From Paractinoplanes toevensis (lineage in GTDB: Bacteria > Actinomycetota > Actinomycetes > Mycobacteriales > Micromonosporaceae): DNA of 64,000 nucleotides. Location of the stretch: NCBI RefSeq assembly GCF_018332695.1, contig NZ_BOQN01000015.1:124001-188000 (forward strand), written 5' to 3'. The notes beneath the pieces are model-generated. The model was not told the origin of the DNA, ran no database searches, and worked only from the letters and a program-made list of their open reading frames with translations. Shown here one piece after another: positions 43,545-51,314 of the stretch. The first letter of the stretch is position 1; every line of letters begins with the position of its first letter. A program made the position numbers and the translations under genes.

Positions 43545-43949
43545 ATGATCGATCCTTCCGCGGACCGGGCGGTGTTCCGTCAGCTGGCTGACCTGCTCCG
43601 GAACCAGATCGAGTCGGGGGAGTTGGGGCCTGGGGAGCCGCTTCCCAGCGAGTTGCGCCTGGCGCAGGAATACGGCATCAGCCGCACCACTGTGCGGCAG
43701 GCGATCGGTCAGCTTCGCACCGAGGGCATCGTCACGGTGGACCGGCCACGAGGGACATTCGTGCGAGTGCCGGAGCCGACGCAGCTTGTGCCGCTTGCTC
43801 GCGGGGATCGGGCCATCGCCCGCATGCCCACCGATGCCGAGCGGCGGAAATATCGGCTGGGCGAGGGCGTCCCGGTGCTGGTCGTGACGGCCACCGACGG
43901 CACCGAGACCGTCCACCCGGCCGACCGGGTGCAACTCACCCGCCCATAG
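43545..43949 (+). CDS. short GntR-family transcriptional regulator
   Basis: A 134-residue regulator. The N-terminal winged helix is typical GntR: FRQLADLLRNQIESGELGPG, LPSELRLAQEYGISRTTVRQ and LRTEGIVTVDRPRGTFVRVP. The C-terminal 60 residues are too short for a UTRA or FCD ligand domain and include ARMPTDAERRKYRLGEGVPV, with a His/Asp tail. Such truncated GntR proteins accompany the small Cys-motif genes in Micromonosporaceae, as I recall. ATG 43545 is chosen; an earlier ATG at 43491 would place the operator-like dyad inside the gene. Confidence 0.82.
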   Translation: MIDPSADRAVFRQLADLLRNQIESGELGPGEPLPSELRLAQEYGISRTTVRQAIGQLRTEGIVTVDRPRGTFVRVPEPTQLVPLARGDRAIARMPTDAERRKYRLGEGVPVLVVTATDGTETVHPADRVQLTRP

Positions 43950-44265
43950 TCGTTGCCCGGCCACCCGCCGAAGGACACGCCCGCGGCCGTCACGGCGCTC
44001 GGTGGCGACATCGATCGCGGTGGTGGTCATGGGCCGACTTTAGGGCGGGGGTACGACAAGAACCCGCGGCCACCGGCCAGGTGCGCGGAGGCGCACAGCC
44101 GACGAATGACCGCGCCGGTGAAAGCTCGCAACCGGCGAACTCCGACACCGGCCAGGCCCGCGCACCGACCAGAACGATCACGCCGACCAGGCCCGCGCAC
44201 CGACCAGAACGATCACGCCGGCCGGGGCCGTGCGAATGGACGAGCGGGCGGAGCGCGCGAGCGGG
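43950..44265. other. 316-nt intergenic region with a 35-bp duplication
   Basis: No gene is supported. Apart from the tandem duplication at 44152-44221, the sequence is C-rich and repeats GACC/ACCGG words. It separates gntR from the convergent lipoprotein gene; no clear terminator is seen. Confidence 0.65.
44152..44221 (+). repeat. 35-bp tandem duplication
   Basis: Two adjacent copies (44152-44186, 44187-44221) of a unit beginning CCAGGCCCGCGCACCGACCA, identical except for the last base. Near-identity suggests a recent duplication. Confidence 0.9.
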
Positions 44266-44748
44266 TCAGAAGAAGCTGTAGCGGGCCACCGACATTGTGA
44301 AGCCGCGGCCGCTCTTCTCGTCCTTGCAGGTCAGGCCGCTGCTTTCGCTGGTGCACAGGACGTCGCCGGAGCGAAGTGACCGGCCGTACTCCAAGGTTTC
44401 GGTTGCTGAACCCAGCAACGTGTCGCCGGTGCAGGTGAAGGCGGCCTTTCCGGCCTCGATGTAGGCGCCGTTGCCCCAGTCCAGCTCGCAGTCGGCCGGT
44501 TTGCTGGGTACGTTCCATTTGTTCTGGGCGATGTCGCAGCGAACAGCGGAACGGGTCAGCGCGCAGAAGATGTTCTTCGACGGGGTCCGGAACATCGCCT
44601 CGTCGACGTCGGTCGTCGCGGCAGCGGCGGTGGGGCCGCCGAAGCCGGCATGTGCGGACGGCGTGGGGGATGCGGCGCCGCCGCCCGGGTCGCAGCCGGA
44701 CAGTGCGGCGCAGAGCGTCAGCGCGGCCAGCGCTCGGGTCGTTGCCAT
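44266..44748 (-). CDS. lipoprotein with DUF6636-like domain
   Basis: A 160-residue secreted lipoprotein. The signal peptide MATTRALAALTLCAALSGC ends in a lipobox with Cys 19. After a Ser/Pro/Ala-rich linker, the domain starts FRTPSKNIFCALTRSAVRCD and continues with WGNGAYIEAGKAAFTC and VLCTSESSGLTCKDEKSGRG: six cysteines that probably form disulphides. The FxTPSxNIxC...RCD pattern fits the DUF6636 group of actinobacterial exported proteins, whose function is unknown. It is convergent with gntR and divergent from xer. Confidence 0.82.
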   Translation of the reverse strand: MATTRALAALTLCAALSGCDPGGGAASPTPSAHAGFGGPTAAAATTDVDEAMFRTPSKNIFCALTRSAVRCDIAQNKWNVPSKPADCELDWGNGAYIEAGKAAFTCTGDTLLGSATETLEYGRSLRSGDVLCTSESSGLTCKDEKSGRGFTMSVARYSFF

Positions 44749-44820
44749 GGTGAGCGCAGTTTAGAAGTGACCGGCAAGCCCCCTTGACGTGGCGGGCGGC
44801 GGCGATAACGGTCGGAGGCG

Positions 44821-45744
44821 ATGGATACGCGCGCGATGCACGAAGAGCTGCCGGTCGGTCTCCGCGAAGCGGTGGACGAGTTCGGGCGTCATCTGGCGCG
44901 GGTGGAGAACAGGTCGGCGCACACCGTCCGGGCGTACCTCGGTGATGTTGTCTCCCTCCTGCACCATGCCGCCGTGAGCGGCCGCACCTCGCCGGATGAT
45001 CTCGATATCGCGCTGTTGCGCGGTTGGCTGGCCGCGCGGATGCGGCAGGGGGCCGCGCGCACGTCGCAGGCCCGGCGGGCCGCGGCGGCCCGGGCTTTCA
45101 CGGGGTGGGCGCATCGCAGTGGGTTGATGGCGAACGACTCGGGTGCCTCGCTCGCCAGTCCGCGGGCTCACCGTGACCTGCCCAACGTGCTGCGCGCCGA
45201 CCAGGCGGCGAGTCTTGTCGAGCAGGATGAGAGGCAGGACCCGGAGGGCGTACGGGATCGGGCCGTTCTTGAACTTCTCTACGCCACCGGCGTGCGGGTC
45301 AGCGAGCTCTGCGGCCTCGATCGTGCCGACGTGGATGACGCCCGGCGGGTGGTGCGGGTCTTCGGCAAGGGCGCCAAGGAGCGGGCCGTGCCGTATGGGG
45401 TGCCGGCGCAGCGGGCGCTGGACGACTGGCTGCGCCATGGGCGGCCGGCGCTGGAGAGCGGCGACAGCGGGGACGCACTGTTCGTGGGGGTTCGGGGCGG
45501 CCGGCTGCAGCAGACCGTGGTGCGCCGGATCGTGCAGGCTGCCGCGCAGCGGGCCGGCCTGCCGCACACCAGCCCGCACGACCTGCGGCACTCGGCCGCC
45601 ACGCATCTGCTGGACGGTGGTGCCGATCTGCGCGCGGTGCAGGATCTGCTGGGGCACGCGTCGCTGTCGAGCACTCAGATCTACACGCATGTCTCCACCG
45701 AGCGGCTCCGGGCGGCCTTCAAACAGGCCCACCCCCGCGCGTGA
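44821..45744 (+). CDS. xerC: tyrosine recombinase XerC/XerD
   Basis: A 307-residue site-specific recombinase for chromosome dimer resolution at dif. The N-terminal SAM-like domain (residues 1-105: FGRHLARVENRSAHTVRAYL) binds DNA. Catalytic residues are visible: Arg in LLYATGVRVSELCG, Lys in FGKGAKERAVP, His and Arg in SPHDLRHSAATHLL, His in LGHASLSSTQIYTHV and the Tyr of that motif. Its position after dprA is the conserved one for the cellular Xer protein, not that of a phage integrase. The stop overlaps the aminotransferase GTG by 4 nt. Confidence 0.92.
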   Translation: MDTRAMHEELPVGLREAVDEFGRHLARVENRSAHTVRAYLGDVVSLLHHAAVSGRTSPDDLDIALLRGWLAARMRQGAARTSQARRAAAARAFTGWAHRSGLMANDSGASLASPRAHRDLPNVLRADQAASLVEQDERQDPEGVRDRAVLELLYATGVRVSELCGLDRADVDDARRVVRVFGKGAKERAVPYGVPAQRALDDWLRHGRPALESGDSGDALFVGVRGGRLQQTVVRRIVQAAAQRAGLPHTSPHDLRHSAATHLLDGGADLRAVQDLLGHASLSSTQIYTHVSTERLRAAFKQAHPRA

Positions 45745-46949
45745 CCCCGTACGATCGAGGCGTGAGCGCCGGAGATCCGCCCGCCCCCCTGCCTGGTGCC
45801 CGGCTCCTGTTCTCGCTGGACCCGGCCGTGTCCTATCTCAACCACGGCTCGTTCGGCGCGGTGCCGATCGGCGTGCAGCGCGCTCAGCAGCGCCTGCGCG
45901 ACGAGATCGAGGCCAATCCGCACAAGTTCTACACGCAGGGCATGCTCGACCGGGTCGTCCATACCCGACGGCACGTCGCGGCGTTTCTCGGTGCCGACCC
46001 GGACGGCAGTGCCCTGATGCCGAACACGACCGCCGCGGTCTCCACGGTGTTGCAGTCGGTGCGGCTGGAGTCGGCCGACGAGGTGCTGCTCACCGATCAT
46101 GGTTATGGCTCCGTGGCGCTGGCGGCGCGCCGTCAGTGCCGGCGGGCCGGTGCCACGGCGCGGACGGTCGCGCTGCCGCTGTCGGCGTCGGCCGGCGAGG
46201 TGATCGGCCGGGTGCGGGCGGCCTTGCGGCCGGGAAAGACCAAGCTGCTGATCATCGATCAGATCGCGTCGGCGACGGCCGCCCTCTTTCCGGTACGCGA
46301 GATCGCCGCCGCCGCCCGTGAGCACGAGATCCCGGTGCTGATCGACGCCGCGCACGTGCCGGGGATGCTGCCGGTGGACGTGTCCGCGATCGACGCCGAT
46401 TTCTGGGTGGGCAACCTGCACAAGTGGGCGTTCGCGCCGCGTGGCACGGCCCTGCTCGCGGTTGCCCCGGCCTGGCGGCGCCGGATCGAGCCGCTGATCG
46501 TGTCGTGGGAGCAGGAGCAGGGCTTCCCCCTCTCGGTGGAATATCACGGCACGGTCGATTACACCCCCTGGCTGGCCGCGCCGGCCGGGCTGTTCACGCT
46601 GCGCACCCTCGGCTGGGAGGCGGTGCGGGCGCACAACGCGGCGCTGGTCGATTACGGCCAGCGGGTGGTGGGTGCCGCCCTCGGGGTGGCGCCGGCCGAT
46701 CTGCCGCGGCCGGCCGACCCGGAGGTCGCCATGCGGGTGATCCCGCTGCCGGCCGGGTTGGCGTCGACGCCGCCGGAGGCGATCGCGCTGCGCCTGCTCA
46801 TCTCCGACAAGCTGGCCACCGAGACGGCGGTGAACGCGTGGGGCGGCCGCGGCCTGCTCCGGTTGAGCGCCCAGGTCTACAACCGCCCGGACGAATACGA
46901 CCGGCTGGCCGAGCGCCTCCCCCAGCTGCTGGCGAGCTATCAGCGCTGA
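45741..46949 (+). CDS. class V PLP-dependent aminotransferase (isopenicillin N epimerase-like)
   Basis: A 402-residue pyridoxal-phosphate enzyme. Family segments are YLNHGSFGAVPIGVQ, ALMPNTTAAVSTVLQSV, LIIDQIASATAALFPV, VLIDAAHVPGMLPVD and the Schiff-base Lys in FWVGNLHKWAFAPRGTALL. This is the branch labelled isopenicillin N epimerase or cysteine desulfurase-like; no beta-lactam genes are near, so the substrate is open. GTG 45741 overlaps xer; GTG 45762 is an alternative start. The 3' end overlaps the M23 gene by 10 nt. Confidence 0.9.
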   Translation: MTPYDRGVSAGDPPAPLPGARLLFSLDPAVSYLNHGSFGAVPIGVQRAQQRLRDEIEANPHKFYTQGMLDRVVHTRRHVAAFLGADPDGSALMPNTTAAVSTVLQSVRLESADEVLLTDHGYGSVALAARRQCRRAGATARTVALPLSASAGEVIGRVRAALRPGKTKLLIIDQIASATAALFPVREIAAAAREHEIPVLIDAAHVPGMLPVDVSAIDADFWVGNLHKWAFAPRGTALLAVAPAWRRRIEPLIVSWEQEQGFPLSVEYHGTVDYTPWLAAPAGLFTLRTLGWEAVRAHNAALVDYGQRVVGAALGVAPADLPRPADPEVAMRVIPLPAGLASTPPEAIALRLLISDKLATETAVNAWGGRGLLRLSAQVYNRPDEYDRLAERLPQLLASYQR

Positions 46950-47416
46950 CCCCGCCGCTCGACGGGCAATAGGCGGACGCGGCCGAGGCCGAGCAGCGCC
47001 AGCGGGTCCAGGTAGACGTCGCCGCGCCGCAGACCCCAGTGCAGACAGGCCGGCGTGGGGCAGCCGGGGTGCCCGGCCGCAAGGAGGCCCAGTTCGTCGC
47101 CGGCGGCGACGTGATCGCCGCGGGTGACCCGGGCCAGCACCGGCTGATAGGTGGTGCGCAGCCCGCCGGCGTGGGACACGCTCACCACCCCGTTTCCGGC
47201 GACCGTGCCGACGAAGACCACCGTCCCGGCGCCGGCAGCCCGCACCACGGCGCCCGGCGGCGCCGACAGGTCGACCCCGCGGTGGCCAGGGAGCCAGCGC
47301 TGCGGCGGCGGATCGAACCGCCGCACGACCCGCGCCGAGTCGACCGGCCAGCCGAAGTGGGGCACCGGTAGGGCTAGGAGGATGCTGAGGAGCAGGGTGA
47401 GTGGCATGGCCATCAC
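46940..47416 (-). CDS. secreted M23 family metallopeptidase (LytM domain)
   Basis: A 158-residue exported protein: hydrophobic signal (MPLTLLLSILLALPVPHFG) then one LytM domain. Zinc ligands are His and Asp in GHRGVDLSAPPG and the second His of a short HxH-like site in CLHWGLRRGDVYLDP, where only one His remains visible (LHWGLR, Trp at the middle). Substrate is probably peptidoglycan or, if a ligand is missing, it may act as a non-catalytic activator. This gene beside xer, rpsB or rnhB is a known actinobacterial arrangement. Confidence 0.87.
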   Translation of the reverse strand: MMAMPLTLLLSILLALPVPHFGWPVDSARVVRRFDPPPQRWLPGHRGVDLSAPPGAVVRAAGAGTVVFVGTVAGNGVVSVSHAGGLRTTYQPVLARVTRGDHVAAGDELGLLAAGHPGCPTPACLHWGLRRGDVYLDPLALLGLGRVRLLPVERRGQR

Positions 47417-47431
47417 CCTGTCGGAATGTCA

Positions 47432-47449
47432 GGCCGGCGGCCGCCGGCC
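47432..47449. terminator. 18-bp GC palindrome upstream of the M23 gene
   Basis: GGCCGGCGGCCGCCGGCC is a perfect palindrome that can form a 7-bp stem with a 4-nt loop. It is between the DUF2469 stop and the M23 start on the minus strand, so it may end the rnhB-DUF2469 transcript; no T tract. Confidence 0.4.
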
Positions 47450-47467
47450 CTGTGGACAGCGGCTAAC

Positions 47468-47476
47468 TGTGGATAA
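47468..47476 (-). promoter_or_regulatory. perfect DnaA box
   Basis: TGTGGATAA (TTATCCACA on the minus strand) lies 7 nt beyond the DUF2469 stop. It matches the box at 37340-37348. Confidence 0.4.
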
Positions 47477-47482
47477 CTCCCG

Positions 47483-47806
47483 CTAGCTGCCGAACCCTGG
47501 CTCGTCGGGCAGCGAGATGTCGGGCTTCTCCAGCTCCTCCACGTTCACGTCCTTGAACGTCATCACCCGCACGTTCTTGACGAACCGAGCCGGCCGATAC
47601 ATGTCCCACACCCAGGCGTCGTGCATCTCGACCTCGAAATACACCTCGCCGTCGGAGTTGCGCACGTGCAGGTCGACCTGGTTGGCCAGGTAGAACCGGC
47701 GCTCCGTCTCCACCACGTAGGAGAACTGGCGGACGATGTCGCGGTACTCCCGGTAGAGCTGCAGCTCCATCTCGGTCTCGTACTTCTCGAGATCCTCTGC
47801 GCTCAT
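47483..47806 (-). CDS. DUF2469 domain protein
   Basis: A 107-residue acidic protein (MSAEDLEKYETEMELQLYRE start, then REYRDIVRQFSYVVETERRF and VWDMYRPARFVKNVRVMTFK). The DUF2469 family is restricted to actinobacteria and nearly always follows rnhB; its function is unknown. The start overlaps the rnhB stop by 4 nt, so the two are translated together. Confidence 0.92.
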   Translation of the reverse strand: MSAEDLEKYETEMELQLYREYRDIVRQFSYVVETERRFYLANQVDLHVRNSDGEVYFEVEMHDAWVWDMYRPARFVKNVRVMTFKDVNVEELEKPDISLPDEPGFGS

Positions 47807-48648
47807 CGCTTCTCGCCCTCCATGGCCTCATCTTCCCCCACCATCGGCGACGGCTGAGGCTGGTCGCCCGACGCCACGCCGACGGTACCCTCAGCAGCGT
47901 CCGGAAGCACCGGCTGCTCAGCCGATGATGCATCAAACAGCAGCGTCTGCTGCCCGTCAAAGGCCGCCACCGGGCGCCGGGCCCGGGGCGGCCGGTTCAC
48001 CCGGCCGGAGGCGGTGGCCACGTTCACGTACGAGAAGCGGTGCTCCGCGCACGGGCCGTGGCGCAGCAGCGCGGCGCTGTGTTCCTCGGTGATGTATCCC
48101 TTATGCACGGCGAAGCCGTAGTCGGGGAAGCGGTCGTCCATCTCCACCATGATCCGGTCTCGGGTGACCTTGGCAAGCACGCTGGCGGCAGCCACGCAGG
48201 CGGCGACCCGGTCACCCTTCCACACGGCCAGGCCGGGCACACCCAGGCCGTCGACCGGGAAACCGTCGGTCAACACGTACTCCGGGGAGGTGTCGAGCGA
48301 CGCGAGCGCGCGGCGCATCGCCGCGAGGTTGCAGACGTGCAGGCCGCGCGCGTCGACCTCGGTCGCCGGGATGATCATGACGGACCAGGCGAGCGCCCGG
48401 GACACGACCTCCTCGTAGACGCGTTCGCGCGCGGCCGGGGTCAGCAGCTTGGAGTCGGCCAGCCCGGGGACCTCGCCGCGCTTGCCCTCGGGCAGGATGG
48501 CCGCCCCGGCCACCAGCGGGCCCGCACAGGCGCCACGACCCGCTTCGTCGGCTCCGGCCACGAACCGGAAGCCACGGCGCTGCAGCGCCCGCTCAAGGGC
48601 GTAGAGGCCGCCTTCGCGGCGGACGACGGTGCGCGGGGGTGCCAGCAT
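47803..48648 (-). CDS. rnhB: ribonuclease HII
   Basis: Removes ribonucleotides and RNA primers from DNA-RNA hybrids. The acidic active site is visible: Asp and Glu in VAGADEAGRGACAGPLV, Asp in YVLTDGFPVDG and Asp in VEMDDRFPDYGFAVHKGY. At 281 residues it has an extra C-terminal tail of about 60 residues, rich in Ala, Pro and Gln, after the catalytic domain. It touches the Nudix gene upstream (shared base) and overlaps DUF2469 downstream. Confidence 0.96.
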   Translation of the reverse strand: MLAPPRTVVRREGGLYALERALQRRGFRFVAGADEAGRGACAGPLVAGAAILPEGKRGEVPGLADSKLLTPAARERVYEEVVSRALAWSVMIIPATEVDARGLHVCNLAAMRRALASLDTSPEYVLTDGFPVDGLGVPGLAVWKGDRVAACVAAASVLAKVTRDRIMVEMDDRFPDYGFAVHKGYITEEHSAALLRHGPCAEHRFSYVNVATASGRVNRPPRARRPVAAFDGQQTLLFDASSAEQPVLPDAAEGTVGVASGDQPQPSPMVGEDEAMEGEKR

Positions 48649-49100
48649 CAGCGCTCACCGGCCGCACGGAGGAGGCCGGCCAGCGACGAGGGGAAGATCT
48701 GCTCGTCACTGGCCTCGATCTCGGGGGCCGACCACCACCGATGCTCGGTGATGGTCTGCTGCTCCTCGTCGTCCATGCCGGCCGTGTCGACCTGCCACGA
48801 ACTCACCCGGAGCAGAAAGAAATCCTGGTCCTGCCGGTATTGCCGCTCGCGGTAGCTGAACTCGGCGACCTCGCGCCACACCGGCTCGCCCAGCTCGGCC
48901 GGGTCGACCCGCAGGCCGGTCTCCTCGAACAGCTCGCGGGCGGCACCCTCGGCGGGCGACTCCCCGGCGTCGAGGCCGCCGCCGGGGGTGAACCACCAGC
49001 GCCGGCCGGGGCGGGCCGGGTCGCCGCCGTGCAGCAGCAACGTGCGGCCCGCGGCATCCACGAGAAGCACGCGGGCGGCGCGGCGGTCGAGCACAGTCAC
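48648..49100 (-). CDS. Nudix hydrolase
   Basis: A 150-residue Nudix-fold pyrophosphatase. The Nudix box GGGLDAGESPAEGAARELFEETGL is intact with the REx2EE catalytic core (here RELFEE). Gly-Arg-Arg-Trp-Trp-Phe-Thr-Pro precedes it as usual. Substrate cannot be told from sequence. GTG 49100 starts it, 44 nt after the second signal peptidase gene; it joins the leftward lepB-rnhB unit. Confidence 0.92.
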   Translation of the reverse strand: MTVLDRRAARVLLVDAAGRTLLLHGGDPARPGRRWWFTPGGGLDAGESPAEGAARELFEETGLRVDPAELGEPVWREVAEFSYRERQYRQDQDFFLLRVSSWQVDTAGMDDEEQQTITEHRWWSAPEIEASDEQIFPSSLAGLLRAAGER

Positions 49101-49144
49101 GCGCTCAAGCCTATTGCGCCCGTGATGGATCTTTCGATCGGGTG

Positions 49145-49783
49145 TTACTTGGCGTCCGGAATGTCGTCGAAGCCCTTCGGCACGGACAGCCAGGTGGCCC
49201 GCTTGACCGGCCAGAACACTGTGAAAGCGCGGCCGACCACCGAGTCCTCGGTGATCGTCGCCTCCTCGACGTCATTGGTTTCCTCGTAGTGCTCGAGGGA
49301 GTCACCGGAGGCCGAGCGGTGGTCACCCATCACCCAGAGCCGCTTGGCCGGCACGGTGATGTCGAACTTGCGGTCGGCGGCCGGGTCCTGATTGCCGTCG
49401 GCGTCCTTGAAGATGTACGGCTCGTCCAGGGACTTGCCGTTGATCACCAGGCGCTCCTGGGAGTCGCAGCACATGATGTGGTCGCCGGGCGTACCGATGA
49501 TGCGCTTGATGAAGTCTTCGCCCTCGGCGCCGGACTGCCAGTCGGAGGGCGCCTTGAAGACGATGATCTCGCCGCGCCGAGGGTCCCGGAAGTCGTAGAC
49601 GAGCTTGTTGACGAGCACCCGGTCCAGCACGTTGAGCGTGTGCTCCATCGACGGACTCGGGATGTAGAACGTCTGCAGGACGAATGCGCGCACGAGGACG
49701 GCGACGAGGATCGCCACACCCAGCAGGATGGGAAGCTCGCGCCAGAAGGAACCACGGCGCTTTTCGGTCTGCTCGTCAATCAC
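49145..49783 (-). CDS. lepB: signal peptidase I, second copy
   Basis: A 212-residue type I signal peptidase anchored by one N-terminal helix (LPILLGVAILVAVLVRAFVL). The catalytic Ser is Ser 45 in YIPSPSMEHTL and the general-base Lys lies in GEDFIKRIIGTPGD. GDHRSASGDS is the third signature. It starts within the end of the longer copy (4-nt overlap), a tandem arrangement seen in other actinobacteria that have several signal peptidases. Confidence 0.95.
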   Translation of the reverse strand: MIDEQTEKRRGSFWRELPILLGVAILVAVLVRAFVLQTFYIPSPSMEHTLNVLDRVLVNKLVYDFRDPRRGEIIVFKAPSDWQSGAEGEDFIKRIIGTPGDHIMCCDSQERLVINGKSLDEPYIFKDADGNQDPAADRKFDITVPAKRLWVMGDHRSASGDSLEHYEETNDVEEATITEDSVVGRAFTVFWPVKRATWLSVPKGFDDIPDAK

Positions 49784-50676
49784 GAACGGAGCCTACGACG
49801 CCGTGTCGCGAACGGCAGTCCGGAACGCGCGGATAACCCCGCAGTTAACAGAAACGGGAGGATCAGTGCGTCGGTGGCCGGATCGTCCCGGCGGACCGGA
49901 ACCGGGCCCAACTCGGCGGCGGCGGTCGGATGGTCCGCGGCGTACGTCTTCCAGATGTCCGGTACGGACAGGCTGGTGAACCGGCTGCTCGGCCAGACGA
50001 TGACGAATGCCCGGCCGATCACGTTCTTGATCGGCACCGGGCCCTGGCAGCGGGCGTCCTGGGAGACCGCCCGGTGGTCGCCCATGACGAACATCTCACC
50101 CGCGGGGATGGTGACCTCCGCGAATCTGCGGCTGGTGCACTGCGTCGGGTTGGGCGGCTGGTTGATGTCGGAGTTGAAGCCCTCGGAGATGTACGACTCG
50201 TCCATGCCCACGCCGTTGACGGTGATCCGGCCCTGCGCGTCGCAACAGGCGACCTTGTCACCCGGGAGGCCGATCACTCGTTTGATGAAGTCGCGTTCAC
50301 CCGGGCGGCTGACCCCCACGAGGTCGCCGATCGTGCGGCCGAGCTTGGCCGCGAAGCTGTTGCTGACCGGCTCGGTCACCTCGGGCGCCCAGTTGTCGGT
50401 GCCGCGGAAGACCACGATCTCGCCGCGCACCGGGTCGCGCATGTCGTAGATGACCTTGTTGACCAGCACCCGGTCCTTGACCTCCAGCGTGTGCTCCATC
50501 GAGCCGCTGGGGATGTAGAAGGCCTGCACCAGGAACGTGCGAATGAGTACGGCCAGACAGAACGCCACCACCAGCAGAAGCGGAAGCTCCTGCCAGAGAG
50601 GCATCTCTTTGCGCCGTAACATCGACCGTCGTCGTGCTGACGGCCGATAGCCCTGCATCGGTTCCACGCTTCGCAT
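49780..50676 (-). CDS. lepB: signal peptidase I, first copy
   Basis: A 298-residue signal peptidase. An Arg-rich cytoplasmic N terminus is followed by a membrane helix (LPLLLVVAFCLAVLIRTFLV); catalytic Ser 59 is in YIPSGSMEHTL, the Lys in RDFIKRVIGLPGD, and the box GDHRAVSQDARC. Beyond the catalytic domain the C terminus is about 60 residues longer than in the neighbour and includes a possible second hydrophobic segment (TDALILPFLLTAGLSA). It leads the lepB-lepB-Nudix-rnhB unit, 155 nt after rplS. Confidence 0.95.
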   Translation of the reverse strand: MRSVEPMQGYRPSARRRSMLRRKEMPLWQELPLLLVVAFCLAVLIRTFLVQAFYIPSGSMEHTLEVKDRVLVNKVIYDMRDPVRGEIVVFRGTDNWAPEVTEPVSNSFAAKLGRTIGDLVGVSRPGERDFIKRVIGLPGDKVACCDAQGRITVNGVGMDESYISEGFNSDINQPPNPTQCTSRRFAEVTIPAGEMFVMGDHRAVSQDARCQGPVPIKNVIGRAFVIVWPSSRFTSLSVPDIWKTYAADHPTAAAELGPVPVRRDDPATDALILPFLLTAGLSARSGLPFATRRRRLRS

Positions 50677-50710
50677 CTCCCGCCGCCGACCGGCCGAACC
50701 GCCCCGGATA

Positions 50711-50762
50711 CAGCACTACCGCCCGAGTATCCCCTCGCGAGGTCTTACGGGCGGTAGTGCTG
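50711..50762 (-). terminator. 15-bp perfect hairpin between rplS and lepB
   Basis: CAGCACTACCGCCCG (50711-50725) pairs perfectly with 50748-50762. The 22-nt loop contains the smaller palindrome CCTCGCGAGG (50733-50742). It begins 70 nt after the rplS stop and precedes lepB. Again there is a long stem and no T tract. Confidence 0.7.
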
Positions 50763-50831
50763 GAAGGGTTCACATTGATCCCATCCGACACTGGCGCAAG
50801 CGTAGTTCGCCGTTGGCCGGATCGATGAGGA

Positions 50832-51188
50832 TCAGACGGTCTGCTTCTCGCGAAGCTCCTTGATCTTGGCCTTCTTGCCACGGAGCTCACGAAGGTAGTA
50901 GAGCTTGGCGCGCCGCACGTCACCGCGGGACACGACCTCGATCCGGTCGATCGCCGGGCTGTTGATCGGGTAGGTCCGCTCGACACCGACGCCGAAGCTG
51001 ATCTTCCGGACCTTGAAGGTCTCCCGGAGGCCGGCTCCCTGGCGGGCGATAACCACGCCCTGGAAGACCTGGACGCGGGAACGGTTGCCCTCGACGACCC
51101 GGGCGTGCACCTTGAGGGTGTCACCGGCACGGAAGTCGGGAAGGTCGGTGCGCTGCGACTGGGCGTCGAGTTCGTCCAGCGTGTTCAT
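50832..51188 (-). CDS. rplS: 50S ribosomal protein L19
   Basis: A 118-residue L19. Recognisable parts: [60 protein letters not shown] and the C-terminal [15 protein letters not shown] 51188 with GAGGA upstream is the start. It follows trmD by 126 nt that include a strong hairpin, so it may have its own control. Confidence 0.98.
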   Translation of the reverse strand: MNTLDELDAQSQRTDLPDFRAGDTLKVHARVVEGNRSRVQVFQGVVIARQGAGLRETFKVRKISFGVGVERTYPINSPAIDRIEVVSRGDVRRAKLYYLRELRGKKAKIKELREKQTV

Positions 51189-51249
51189 CGCTGCATCCTC
51201 GTCGTGCTCAAAGCGCATCGGGTGTTCGATGCGCGAGGTGGGTAATTCT

Positions 51250-51272
51250 GATCTCCCAGACGTCGGGAGATC
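51250..51272 (-). promoter_or_regulatory. 8-bp hairpin in the rplS leader
   Basis: GATCTCCC (51250-51257) pairs perfectly with GGGAGATC (51265-51272) over 7 nt. It lies in the trmD-rplS gap, 62 nt before the rplS ATG. It could be an attenuator, a processing site or an L19-responsive leader. Confidence 0.5.
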
Positions 51273-51314
51273 CTCGTTTTCACTTCGCGGCGCGAACTGA
51301 AAACGGCAACCTCC

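Noticed and set aside
44821-45744. A phage or element integrase marking an integrated island
   Set aside because: The protein is a normal-length Xer recombinase in its conserved position after dprA, with no att-like direct repeats or tRNA next to it.
45741-46949. A beta-lactam biosynthesis gene (isopenicillin N epimerase)
   Set aside because: Only the generic class V aminotransferase family is supported; no other beta-lactam gene is nearby.
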